DNA of 64,000 bases from Streptomyces cinnamoneus (GTDB taxonomy: Bacteria; Actinomycetota; Actinomycetes; Streptomycetales; Streptomycetaceae), in the NCBI RefSeq assembly GCF_002939475.1, contig NZ_PKFQ01000001.1, positions 5,329,001-5,393,000 on the forward strand, written 5' to 3'. Each line of letters begins with the position of its first letter. Position 1 is the stretch's first letter. Shown piece after piece: positions 43,301 through 50,855 of the stretch. The position numbers and the translations under genes were made by a program. Under the pieces are notes generated by a model. That model saw nothing but the letters and a program-made list of their open reading frames with translations. It ran no database searches and had not been told where the DNA came from.

Positions 43301-45902
43301 CGTGGCGGCATTGTTGGCGGGCGGGACGCCGGCGGAATCCTCCTCGGCAGCCGCGCCTGTGCCGAGCGGTCCTGCGCCGGGTGACCTGATCTGGCAGGCG
43401 GCCGGGCTCTTCGACGACCCGGACGGCGAGCAGGGCGAGTTGGACGGGCTGGCGGCCGACGACGAGGCGGGCCTGCGTACGAAGGCCCGAGGCAGGACGG
43501 CCGGCCGGAAGGCCCAGATCGCCGAGGACCTGTGGCGTCCGGTCATCCCGCTGAAGACCTTCGCGGACTGGCTGGACTTCCTGGAGGCGATGCTCGGCAC
43601 GAAGGACGCCGAGGACGGCTCCTTCCTGGACGGCCTGGACGGCCTCCCGGTGGACGAGGCCCTGCCGCTGCTGGAGGCGTACGAGCGCAGCCTCGACGGG
43701 GTGCTGGGCATGGACCGCACGTTCAACCTGCCGGTCCGTTTTCCGTGGCTCAACGTGGTCGAGGACATTGCCGGGACGACGGAACGCGACATCAAGGCGG
43801 AGGACGGACACGGGTTCTTCCACTGGGAGCTGCATTTCGCGCATGTCTTCCGGGGGTCGGGGGGCGGGTTCGACCTGCAGGTGGGAAATCCGCCTTGGGT
43901 GCGGCCGAGGTGGGAGGAGGACACGGTTCTGGCGGAGCTGGAGCCGTGGTTCAAGCTTGCCGAGAAGCCGAGCGTGACGGCATGGCGGGAGCGGAAGAGC
44001 GAGGTGCTGGCGGAGCAGGGGGCTACTCCGTATTTCCTGGGGGAGCTAGGTTCCAACGCGGCAATGGCGCAGTGGCTCGGGTCACCGGTGACGTATCCGG
44101 TGCTGACGGGGACGCAGCCTGATCTCTATCGGGCTTTCATGTGCCGGGCTTGGGAGAACCTCGGCACAAAAGGCATGGCTGGGCTTGTGCATCCTGACAC
44201 CCACCTCGGAGGTACGAAGGATGGCAAGATTCGCGGAGCAGCCTATCCACGACTCCGGCTGCGCGCTGGGTTCGTGAACGTGGGTAACTGGGCATTCGAG
44301 GCCAGCAGAACTGCCGAATTCGGGGTGCACATTTATGGTTCCTCTCAAAGGACTATCCGCTTCGACAGTCTGAGCGGTTTGTACGGTGTCGAGCCTCTGT
44401 TGTCATCATTGAGCCATGACGGGCAAGGTGAAGTGCCCGGCATGAAGCATTGTGGTGCATGGGACCTTCGACCGCACAGGTCACGCGTGATCACGGTTGA
44501 TGAAGCGATGCTTACGGAATGGCAGCGGCTAGAAGGAGAGACAGGAATCCCTCCGGGGCAGGTGATGCTGTTGCAGCCGCTGACCACTGCAGAACAAGGG
44601 GCCATCGCCGCACTATCAGAGGTCAAGGCCCGTTTTGGGACGTATGGGCCGAGGGTTAGTCAGGGCTTTCACGAGAAGACGGGGAAGGATGATGGGTTCA
44701 TCAGCTGGAACACACGCCAGCCCGCCTCGATCTCCGAACTGGTGATTCAGGGGCCGCACATCGGCATCGCCACGCCGTTCAGCAAACAGCCGAACATGCA
44801 GTGCCGGGGAACGCATGACTGGGAGAGCTTCGATCTCACCGAGCTGCCCGGAGGCGCTGTACCGCGGACCAATTACGCGCGTCCAGGGTCTTGTTCGCTG
44901 AAGTGCTATGAGGAAACCAAGGACCGCTGGCTGGACTACTCAAGGCTAAAAAATGATTGGGAACCCAGCCCTGAACAGTGGGCGAATCGTGAAGAAGTTC
45001 TGAGCGAAGAGGAGCTGGAGCTCTCGGAGGATGAGCAGCGAGGTTTGCTGCGGCGACGGATGTGGTGGTTTCGGCCGTACACGCAGTTCTATAGGCTGGC
45101 GTGGCGCAAGATGATCCCGTTTAACACCGAGCGTAGCCTGTTCCCTGCCCTGATCCCGCCGGGCCCCACGCACATCCATGGCGTTCTTTCGGCGGCACTG
45201 GGCGATAATCGGTTGACGGCGCTCAATGCGGGATTTTGGGCTTCCTTGCCGCTTGATTACCGACTGCGCATCACGGGCAAGGCAAACCTTGAGCCTGGCG
45301 AGGCTCAAAAATTGCCCGCCGCCGACCCCGCCCACCCCCTGGCCACCCCCCTCCTCCTCCGCACCCTCCGTCTCAATTGCCTAACCAACGCCTACGCCCC
45401 CCTCTGGGCGGAGCTTTACGACATGACCTGGCCCGGCTACGAGGATTGGGCCGTGAAGTGGCCAAGGCTGGCTCCGCTCGCCAGACACCTCAAGCCGGAC
45501 TGGGAGTACGCCACACCGCTGCGCACCGAATATGAGCGGCGCGCTGCCCTGGTCGAGATCGATGCCCTGGTGGCGGCATGGCTCGGCATGAGTGCCGACG
45601 AGCTGGTGGCCATCCATAAAGCGCGGTACGCGATCCTCGCGGACCGCGAGTCGCAGATGTGGTTCGACGCGAAGGGGCGTCAGCTGGCCCAGGATCCGTA
45701 CGCGCACGGCCACGGCCAGACCAAGGAGCACTACGAGCACTTCCTCGCCTACGACAAGGGCAAGCGCCCCAACCCTCCCGAGGGCTACACCGCCCCCTTC
45801 TACAAGGCCAACCGCGAAAAGGAGATGCGCGCTGCGCACGCTGTCTTCGAGAAGCGGCTTCAGGATGCGATCGACAAGGGCGAGTGGGATCCGGGCGCGT
45901 AA
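40365..45902 (+). CDS. Giant N6-adenine DNA methyltransferase (DrmMI/Eco57I-like)
   Basis: An 1845-residue protein from GTG 40365. The SAM-binding motif I is EPALGSGAFLNEAI near residue 665, preceded by TSASYYTPKSLTEVTVEL. The catalytic motif IV is NPPW at residues 1175-1178, so about 500 residues separate them. The N-terminal 600 residues contain no nuclease motif that I can identify. From about base 44000 to 45300 (residues about 1210-1645) third-position G/C falls sharply, by rough count from about 90 to below 60 percent in sampled codons, then recovers. That segment is where the target-recognition domain should lie, and it looks acquired from elsewhere. It presumably marks host DNA for the system. 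Confidence 0.85.
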   Translation: MTYDSLINHGDYLSAHYLAEVLPKDLKAKDGLLARWAETEEQARRAHAAAVAEAKAEGRDPAAVPPRARTPREGLRALHGPYFASRADFARDAEALAEPDAPVPADWSKRLTELHLATLHALGYADAHEQAVAVHRAGHDHTVQALHVEPGLVAVACGWTAEPDAALDPDGAGRLLHPVALEASARLTDAKALADFLFECEEPPRYVLLLVGGVIVLADRLAWHEGRYLAADLDAALNRRDDRNGGELDTIAALFGADSLRVPEEGGTAPLASFVDKSGKHAVGVSTELREGLRLSVEWIANEVLARLRDQGVTPQQLDDPARLAKELSRESLRYLYRILFLLYAEAQPSLGILPADDPEYARGYGLQRLGDLVVRDLVGERSRRGFHLYESLDLLFRQVEEGHRQYGSEPEDLAAEAADRAATEAEREAAALLASGDISRDEYTERVREADRSRKAAARSADMGLRFEPLRSELFQKDAVRLISADRIENPSYEEGSGQPEFLDTRLRNETLHKVLRRLMLTKGKGRERGGFISYAQLGINQLGAVYEGLMSYTGFIAEEDLYEVAKGGDPSGGSWMIPASRVQDYPDEVFVQRPHEETGRPLRVVHPRGSFVYRLAGRDRQTSASYYTPKSLTEVTVELALKHRLDQDGTTTPARELLEWKICEPALGSGAFLNEAIDQVAAEYLRRREEELGRRVDPEQRQIELQKVKAYVALHNAYGVDLNATAVELAEVSLWLNSMHPGMRAPWFGLHLRRGNSLIGAGRKVYAADALPDGLWLSKKAPLAPTELPFRDGDLPEGAVHHFLLPAVGWGAVAGESEAKKLAEQQALALGKWRRGIQKAPKAPKPFEERDDEPQEKRQKRYDRWAKAASKTELVRLQRVARRAEFLWSLVAKRLELSERKVSRRIDVWGADWLTPSEEAADKQKILDDLTVPGTPYWRLKTVMDAWCALWFWPLDQVELLDGSAPEYGPGGGVLRDVAALLAGGTPAESSSAAAPVPSGPAPGDLIWQAAGLFDDPDGEQGELDGLAADDEAGLRTKARGRTAGRKAQIAEDLWRPVIPLKTFADWLDFLEAMLGTKDAEDGSFLDGLDGLPVDEALPLLEAYERSLDGVLGMDRTFNLPVRFPWLNVVEDIAGTTERDIKAEDGHGFFHWELHFAHVFRGSGGGFDLQVGNPPWVRPRWEEDTVLAELEPWFKLAEKPSVTAWRERKSEVLAEQGATPYFLGELGSNAAMAQWLGSPVTYPVLTGTQPDLYRAFMCRAWENLGTKGMAGLVHPDTHLGGTKDGKIRGAAYPRLRLRAGFVNVGNWAFEASRTAEFGVHIYGSSQRTIRFDSLSGLYGVEPLLSSLSHDGQGEVPGMKHCGAWDLRPHRSRVITVDEAMLTEWQRLEGETGIPPGQVMLLQPLTTAEQGAIAALSEVKARFGTYGPRVSQGFHEKTGKDDGFISWNTRQPASISELVIQGPHIGIATPFSKQPNMQCRGTHDWESFDLTELPGGAVPRTNYARPGSCSLKCYEETKDRWLDYSRLKNDWEPSPEQWANREEVLSEEELELSEDEQRGLLRRRMWWFRPYTQFYRLAWRKMIPFNTERSLFPALIPPGPTHIHGVLSAALGDNRLTALNAGFWASLPLDYRLRITGKANLEPGEAQKLPAADPAHPLATPLLLRTLRLNCLTNAYAPLWAELYDMTWPGYEDWAVKWPRLAPLARHLKPDWEYATPLRTEYERRAALVEIDALVAAWLGMSADELVAIHKARYAILADRESQMWFDAKGRQLAQDPYAHGHGQTKEHYEHFLAYDKGKRPNPPEGYTAPFYKANREKEMRAAHAVFEKRLQDAIDKGEWDPGA

Positions 45903-45912
45903 CCCGCAACCA

Positions 45913-45950
45913 GAGCGCCTGCCCGGGACTCGGACCCGGGCAGGGCGCTC
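45913..45950 (+). terminator. Terminator after the methyltransferase gene
   Basis: gagcgcctgcccggg (45913-45927) pairs with cccgggcagggcgctc (45935-45950) with one bulged base and a 7-nt loop, 11 bp past the stop codon. It separates the helicase-methyltransferase unit from the regulator cluster. Confidence 0.8.
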
Positions 45951-46078
45951 GGCTGTGCTACGGCCTCAGATCTGGGTCGCATGTGAGCGGAAGCGTCTCC
46001 ATGCCGAGGCGTCGGCCGGCCGGTGGGCCGTGTGCGACGGGCTCCCCGGCGGCATGACGCTCCCTGCCCTCGGGGCCG

Positions 46079-46252
46079 TCATGCGTGCGCCTTCCGCAGG
46101 TGGATGCCCATGGTCTCGGTCATCTTCACGGCTGTCTGACGGTCGCCGGTTTCCAGCGCTTGCGCTCTCTTGCGCTTGATGTCCCAGCACTCCTGACACC
46201 GAGGGCGCTGAGGGTCGGACGTAGCGCCATGCTCAGCGGTCATCTCGCTCAC
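46079..46252 (-). CDS. Small protein, 57 residues, of a regulator-associated cluster
   Basis: A 57-codon leftward gene from GTG 46252, overlapping the upstream stop by 4 bp. It reads RCQECWDIKRKRAQALETGD, then TMGIHLRKAHA at the end, with a CxxC pair and closing histidines that could bind zinc. Proteins of this kind are common beside XRE/DUF397 regulators in Streptomyces. It is the last of three overlapping small genes. Function unknown. Confidence 0.65.
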   Translation of the reverse strand: MSEMTAEHGATSDPQRPRCQECWDIKRKRAQALETGDRQTAVKMTETMGIHLRKAHA

Positions 46253-46503
46253 GCCCAGCCCCTCTCTCGCCTACTCCGGTGGTTGATGTCGGCCACCTTC
46301 GCCCGTAGCTCATCGCTCACGGTTGCCGGGCGGACGTCACAGGGGAACGCCTCCCACTCCTGACCGTCGGACGGGGACCGCAGCAACAACCGCCCCCCGG
46401 CCGATCCCACGACCTCGCCGACGCGGTCCCGTCGGGCATCGACGACCAACGCCCCAACGTCAGTTGTCCGCTCGGTTGCCTGCGGCTCGTCGGGGGCCGT
46501 CAT
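46249..46503 (-). CDS. Small protein, 84 residues, of a regulator-associated cluster
   Basis: From ATG 46503. The core VGALVVDARRDRVGEVVGS, then EWEAFPCDVRPAT, is a small beta-barrel-like pattern often found next to XRE/DUF397 pairs in Streptomyces. Starts and stops overlap both neighbours by 4 bp. Function unknown. Confidence 0.7.
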   Translation of the reverse strand: MTAPDEPQATERTTDVGALVVDARRDRVGEVVGSAGGRLLLRSPSDGQEWEAFPCDVRPATVSDELRAKVADINHRSRRERGWA

Positions 46504-46763
46504 CGCCCCGCCTCCCCGCCATGGGGCCGCCGGGGCCGGATGTCGATACCGTGCGCCGTCACCCACAGGAAGACGGGGCCGTTGCCGCCGTCCATCGGCA
46601 GGTCGGCGAGGCGCGGGGACCTCGGCGTCAAGGGCGCCACGGGCAGCGGTGCGGGCGTCCTGTTCGCGCGGGCGGTTTGGCAGGCCCGGCAGTCGCGGCG
46701 GTGGATGCGCGGCGCAAACCGCGCCCTCACCCATTCGAGGCAGTAGGAGATAATCTTTGCCAT
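46500..46763 (-). CDS. Small protein, 87 residues, of a regulator-associated cluster
   Basis: From ATG 46763, with GGGACAGG upstream. It reads MAKIISYCLEWVRARFAPRI, then HRRDCRACQTARANR, a basic, cysteine-containing N-terminal half that could bind zinc or nucleic acid. First of three overlapping leftward genes, divergent from the XRE regulator gene. Function unknown. Confidence 0.65.
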   Translation of the reverse strand: MAKIISYCLEWVRARFAPRIHRRDCRACQTARANRTPAPLPVAPLTPRSPRLADLPMDGGNGPVFLWVTAHGIDIRPRRPHGGEAGR

Positions 46764-46957
46764 GCTGACCTGTCCCTTCAGGTTGGCCACGCCCCGGGGC
46801 CGGTCGCACGGTCGCCGGGGTTCATCGTTCCCGCGTATGGCGGGAATTTGGGCATAAGGGTGCCCTGTGATTGGCCCACCAAGATCACTGAAAGCGATCG
46901 AGGTGACCACTCCGCGTAGCATCCACCGCACGCGGCATGTGGCGCAACCTGAATGTG

Positions 46958-46971
46958 TGGAACATGTTCCA
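46958..46971. promoter_or_regulatory. Palindrome between divergent regulator and small genes
   Basis: tggaacatgttcca, a perfect 14-bp palindrome in an AT-richer patch, lies 59 bp before the XRE gene and 195 bp before the first leftward small gene. It is a likely operator for one or both. Confidence 0.45.
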
Positions 46972-47029
46972 TGAACATTTGCTCCCTGTAGCCTGTTTGG
47001 ACTTCCATGCAGGTGAAGGGGGTTGAGAC

Positions 47030-47881
47030 GTGTCCGAACCACGCCCGACTGTGCGCCGTCGTCGTCTGGCCACAGTGCTCGTCAAGCTCAGAGAAGAGGC
47101 GGGCAAGTCGCCGGAGGATGCCGCCGAGCGCATCGGGTGCCACCGCTCGAAGATCAGCCGAGTCGAGAACGCGCGGCTTGGGATCTCTCTGGGTGAAGTG
47201 CGGGATCTACTCCGTTTCTATGGCGTCGATGATCCGGAGTACGTGGAGGAAGTCGTCAACCTCGCCCGGCGGAGCAACGAGCGAGGCTGGACACAGCGGC
47301 TTGGTCTACGAATCCCGTCCTATGTTGACTACATCGACTACGAAGAGACCGCCCACTACATCCGCTCGTTTGAACCCATGGTTATCTCCGGCCTCTTGCA
47401 GACGGCCGACTACGCGCGGGCTCTCCTCAAGGCGACGCCAACGATGCTCTCGAATGAACGCATCGACGAGTTGGTTGAAGTGCGCATGCGCCGTCAGGAG
47501 ATCCTCAGACGCGATGCTCCGCCGCGCGTGTGCGTTATCCAAGGGGAAGCGGCGCTGCGGGCCCAGGTAGGCGGTCCGGCTGTTATGGCGGCTCAGCTCA
47601 AGCACCTGGTAGAGGCCTCGGAGCACCCCAACGTCGATCTACAGGTGTTGCCGTTCGCTGCCGGTGCTCACGCCGGAGTCCTGGGCACTTTCGTGCTGTT
47701 CAGCTTCCCCACCCCGGCGTTCTCCGACATCGTGTGCTTGGAACACAGGACGGGAACCGTCTACCTGGAGACATCTGAGGATACGGGTGCGTATACGCTC
47801 ACGTTCGATTCGTTGCGATCTACCGCCTTGAGTCCCGCCAAGAGCCTCGACGTGATCAACCGGGTCAAGCAAGAGTTGTAA
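47030..47881 (+). CDS. XRE-family regulator with DUF5753 domain
   Basis: A 283-residue protein from GTG 47030. The N-terminal helix-turn-helix spans about residues 10-70 (KSPEDAAERIGCHRSKISRV). The C-terminal DUF5753 part includes MVISGLLQTADYARALL and QLKHLVEASEHPNVDLQVLP, the standard layout of the large Streptomyces family that pairs with DUF397 genes and controls development, antibiotic production or neighbouring loci. It lies within the putative defence locus, between the methyltransferase gene and the DUF262 gene, and may set its expression. Confidence 0.9.
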   Translation: MSEPRPTVRRRRLATVLVKLREEAGKSPEDAAERIGCHRSKISRVENARLGISLGEVRDLLRFYGVDDPEYVEEVVNLARRSNERGWTQRLGLRIPSYVDYIDYEETAHYIRSFEPMVISGLLQTADYARALLKATPTMLSNERIDELVEVRMRRQEILRRDAPPRVCVIQGEAALRAQVGGPAVMAAQLKHLVEASEHPNVDLQVLPFAAGAHAGVLGTFVLFSFPTPAFSDIVCLEHRTGTVYLETSEDTGAYTLTFDSLRSTALSPAKSLDVINRVKQEL

Positions 47882-47909
47882 GTACTACGCCACTTGAGAG
47901 GTAGCAAGG

Positions 47910-48122
47910 ATGCTGGCCCATGATTTTGGCAATGTCCGCTGGCGAAAGAGTACGTACAGCGGTAACTCGGGCGAATGCATCGAGGTAGCCGACGGCCACG
48001 CCAATCTAGTGGCCGTGCGCGATTCCAAGGCCCCGTACCGCCCCGCTTTGCTTGTCCACCCCGGAGCATGGACCGAGTTCATATCAGGCATACAGGCCGG
48101 GGCCTTCCCGGCCGCCGACTGA
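47910..48122 (+). CDS. DUF397 protein, partner of the XRE regulator
   Basis: A 70-residue DUF397 protein with the signature WRKSTYSGNSGECIEVADG and AWTEFISGIQAG. These small proteins bind their XRE partner and modulate it in a toxin-antitoxin-like fashion. The gene follows the regulator gene by 28 bp. Confidence 0.9.
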   Translation: MLAHDFGNVRWRKSTYSGNSGECIEVADGHANLVAVRDSKAPYRPALLVHPGAWTEFISGIQAGAFPAAD

Positions 48123-48142
48123 GCCCCGACAGCGTCAGACCG

Positions 48143-48168
48143 GCCCCGGCACGCCCCCCGGCCGGGGC
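48143..48168 (+). terminator. Hairpin after the DUF397 gene
   Basis: gccccggc/gccggggc stem of 8 bp with a 10-nt loop, 20 bp beyond the stop codon; no U run. The remaining sequence to 48344 holds the promoter region of the next gene and nothing else recognised. Confidence 0.45.
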
Positions 48169-48344
48169 TGACCCGTGCCAGAGGCGTCGGCACAGGCGTG
48201 TGACCTGTATGGATGCGCCCCGCGCACGCCCCTGGCCGTGTCGGCGCCGCCAGGTCTGCCGCGCTGACGTACCCGCCCGCCGTCTATAAGCTGGCCGCAG
48301 GCCGACGGGCGGCGGCGAGCGAGGGTGACGGGGAGTCATGAGTC

Positions 48345-49628
48345 ATGGCGGAGCTTGAGGACAGCGGCAGCGGGCGGGCGTCCGGGCGCGGGCGGGTTGT
48401 GGGTTATCAGCGGTACCAGCTGCCGGCGGAGGGCCCGGAACTGACGCAGTCGGGCCTCTTCCCCTTACTGAGCGGTCCCGTCGAGGTCGGAGCCGACGGG
48501 CTTCCGACCGGCGTGGAGCTGGAGCAGCCCGCCGACGAGGAGGCCGCGGCCGATGCCGACGGCATCTCCGCACCCTTCCGGCCCGAAAATATCAAGATCG
48601 AGACGCAGGCGACCACAGTCGACCTCCTCCTCTCCCGGCTGCGGGAAGGCATGATCGACCTGGCGCCGGACTTCCAGCGCCGGGCCGGTATCTGGACCGA
48701 CGTACAGCAGAGCCGTCTCATCGAGTCGTTGCTCCTGCGCATCCCCATCTCGTCTTTTCATATGGCGCAGGACGAGGAGGACAACTGGTCGGTCGTCGAC
48801 GGCATCCAGCGGATGACGGCGATCGCCCGCTTCATGGCACCCGAGGCCGTCGGCATGCCGCCGCTCGTCCTGCGCGGGCTCGACTACCTGCACGACTTCC
48901 ACGGCATGGGGTACCGGGACCTGACCGGCCGGCTGCGGATCAGGCTGCGCGAGACCCAGCTCGTGGTGCACATCATTCAGCAGGGCACCCCGGAGGCCGT
49001 GAAGTTCAACGTCTTCTCACGGATCAATACCGGTGGGCTGCCGCTCACCCCGCAGGAGATCCGGCACGCCATGATCGAGGGGCCCATCCGCGGCTACCTC
49101 GCCGACCTCGCCGAAGACCCGGCCTTCGGTGACGCCACGGGTCACAGCGTGTCCAACGAACGTATGGCCGACCGGGAGATGGTCCTGCGTTTCCTGGCGT
49201 TCCGGCTCAGTGACCCGTCCCGGCACGCGCAACGCGACTTCGATCAGTTCCTCGTGGACTCCATGCACCGCGTCAACCGGCTGAGCGAGGAGCGGCGGGA
49301 GGCGCTGGCCGTGGAGTTCCGCAAGGCGATGCACTGCGCGACGGGGATCTTCGGGGATCACGCGTTCCGGAAGTGGCGGGGCGGCAAGGGTAAATCACCC
49401 ATCAACAAGGCGCTGTTCGAGACGGTCGCGGTGAATCTCGCCACCCTGGACGATCACTCACGGGAAACACTGGTAACGTCCCGTGACAGGGTGCTCGAAG
49501 GGTTCTTCGAGCTGATGAAGGACTGGGACTTCGACCGTGCCATCTCCGTCGCCACCGGCGACACGAAGAAGGTGCGCAAGAGGTTCGCCGCGGTGGCGGA
49601 GCTCTTCCGGGGGGTAGTGGAACAGTGA
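48345..49628 (+). CDS. DUF262-family protein
   Basis: A 427-residue protein from ATG 48345, with GGGGAG upstream. The first 80 residues are acidic and probably flexible. The DUF262 (GmrS/ParB-like) domain follows, with DLAPDFQRRAGIWTDVQQSR, LLLRIPISSFHM and WSVVDGIQRMTAIARF, where the DGxQR motif is the nucleotide-binding site. Unlike the protein at 32140 it lacks a C-terminal HNH nuclease, so it needs a partner. Its stop overlaps the start of the AAA ATPase gene (GTGA), strong evidence that the two act together. Confidence 0.85.
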   Translation: MAELEDSGSGRASGRGRVVGYQRYQLPAEGPELTQSGLFPLLSGPVEVGADGLPTGVELEQPADEEAAADADGISAPFRPENIKIETQATTVDLLLSRLREGMIDLAPDFQRRAGIWTDVQQSRLIESLLLRIPISSFHMAQDEEDNWSVVDGIQRMTAIARFMAPEAVGMPPLVLRGLDYLHDFHGMGYRDLTGRLRIRLRETQLVVHIIQQGTPEAVKFNVFSRINTGGLPLTPQEIRHAMIEGPIRGYLADLAEDPAFGDATGHSVSNERMADREMVLRFLAFRLSDPSRHAQRDFDQFLVDSMHRVNRLSEERREALAVEFRKAMHCATGIFGDHAFRKWRGGKGKSPINKALFETVAVNLATLDDHSRETLVTSRDRVLEGFFELMKDWDFDRAISVATGDTKKVRKRFAAVAELFRGVVEQ

Positions 49629-50806
49629 TCGACCGGCTGACGCTGACGAACTTCAAGGCGTTCCGGCACGCGGACCTGCCGCTCGCCCCGCTCACCCTGC
49701 TGACCGGCCTCAACTCCTCCGGCAAGAGCAGTGTCCTCCAAGCGCTCGCCCTGCTCCAGCAGTCGTATACGGCCGGCGATCTCGACCAGGTCCGGGCTCT
49801 GGCCGAAGACTCGGGGGGCCTCGGCGACGTGGCAGCTGTCGACAACGGCTTTCTCCTCAACGGGGAACTCGTCGGTCTCGGCACTGGCCACGACGTCCTG
49901 CACGAGGACTTCACGGGTGACGAGCCGGAGATCACGCTCGCGGTGAGCGAGGGCGCGTACCGCTATGCCTGGACCGTGGCCTACGAGGCCGAACAGAATC
50001 TGCTGCCACTGACCCGCGTCGCGCTCCCCCTGACGACGGAGGGCGCGAAGCCCCCGGCTGGGGACGCCGCGGTCATCCCCGGTTTCTTCACGGCCGGGTT
50101 CCAGTACCTGCACGCCGACCGTATCTCGCCCGCCGAGTCGTACCCGCGCGACCACCATGCGGCCATCGGCCGCGGTTTCCTCGGCGTGCGCGGTGAGCAC
50201 ACCGTCAACTTCCTGCGTCACCACGCCAGGGACGAGGTTATCGACGGCCCGCTGCGCCATCCGCGCGCCCAGTCGCCGCGGCTCCTCGACCAGGCCGCCG
50301 CCTGGATCGGCGAACTGTGCCCCGGCGTGGACATCCAGGCGGCCGCCATCGAGGGGACCGACTCCGTCCGCCTCTCGTACGGCTTCGACGGTCCGCTGGG
50401 CACTCGCCGGCGCCCCACCAACGTCGGTTTCGGCCTCACCTACGTCCTGCCGATCGTCGTGGCCTGCCTGACCGCGGGACCCGGATCGCTGGTCCTCCTG
50501 GAGAACCCCGAGGCGCATCTGCACCCGCGCGGTCAGAGCCGCATGGCCGCGCTCGCCGCGGCCGCGGCCGCACAGGGTGCCCAGCTGGTCGTCGAGACGC
50601 ACAGCGACCACGTACTGAACGGGGTGCGGCTCGCCGTGAAGCGCGGCGTGCTCGCACCGGACCAGGCTGCCCTCCACTACTTCCGAGGCAACGGCGCGGG
50701 CGTGGACATCACCAGCCCCTGCATCGACCGGGACGGTCTGCTCGACCAGTGGCCCGAGGGCTTCTTCGACGAGCTGGAGAACACGCTCGACGAGCTCCTG
50801 GGCTGA
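49625..50806 (+). CDS. AAA/ABC-type ATPase with DUF3696-like C-terminus
   Basis: A 393-residue ATPase of the AAA_15/RecF-like kind from GTG 49625. Walker A is LTGLNSSGKSSVLQALALL. The signature-like TNVGFGLTYVLPIV is followed by Walker B LVLLENPEAHLHPRGQSRMA and the H-loop VVETHSDHVLNGVRLAV. The C-terminus SPCIDRDGLLDQWPEGFFDE matches DUF3696. Overlap with the DUF262 gene implies a complex; the ATPase is probably the sensor or driver of a nuclease step. OLD-family proteins are related, but the Toprim nuclease domain is absent. Confidence 0.87.
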   Translation: MIDRLTLTNFKAFRHADLPLAPLTLLTGLNSSGKSSVLQALALLQQSYTAGDLDQVRALAEDSGGLGDVAAVDNGFLLNGELVGLGTGHDVLHEDFTGDEPEITLAVSEGAYRYAWTVAYEAEQNLLPLTRVALPLTTEGAKPPAGDAAVIPGFFTAGFQYLHADRISPAESYPRDHHAAIGRGFLGVRGEHTVNFLRHHARDEVIDGPLRHPRAQSPRLLDQAAAWIGELCPGVDIQAAAIEGTDSVRLSYGFDGPLGTRRRPTNVGFGLTYVLPIVVACLTAGPGSLVLLENPEAHLHPRGQSRMAALAAAAAAQGAQLVVETHSDHVLNGVRLAVKRGVLAPDQAALHYFRGNGAGVDITSPCIDRDGLLDQWPEGFFDELENTLDELLG

Positions 50807-50855
50807 CCGCCGGGCCCGGTCACCAAGGCGCGTACGACATCACGGAGGGGGAAGC

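Noticed and set aside
40113..43844. 1243-codon frame antisense to the methyltransferase
   Set aside because: Same reason: repetitive Val/Gly/Asp-rich translation and no start signal. The sense gene has SAM-binding and NPPW motifs.
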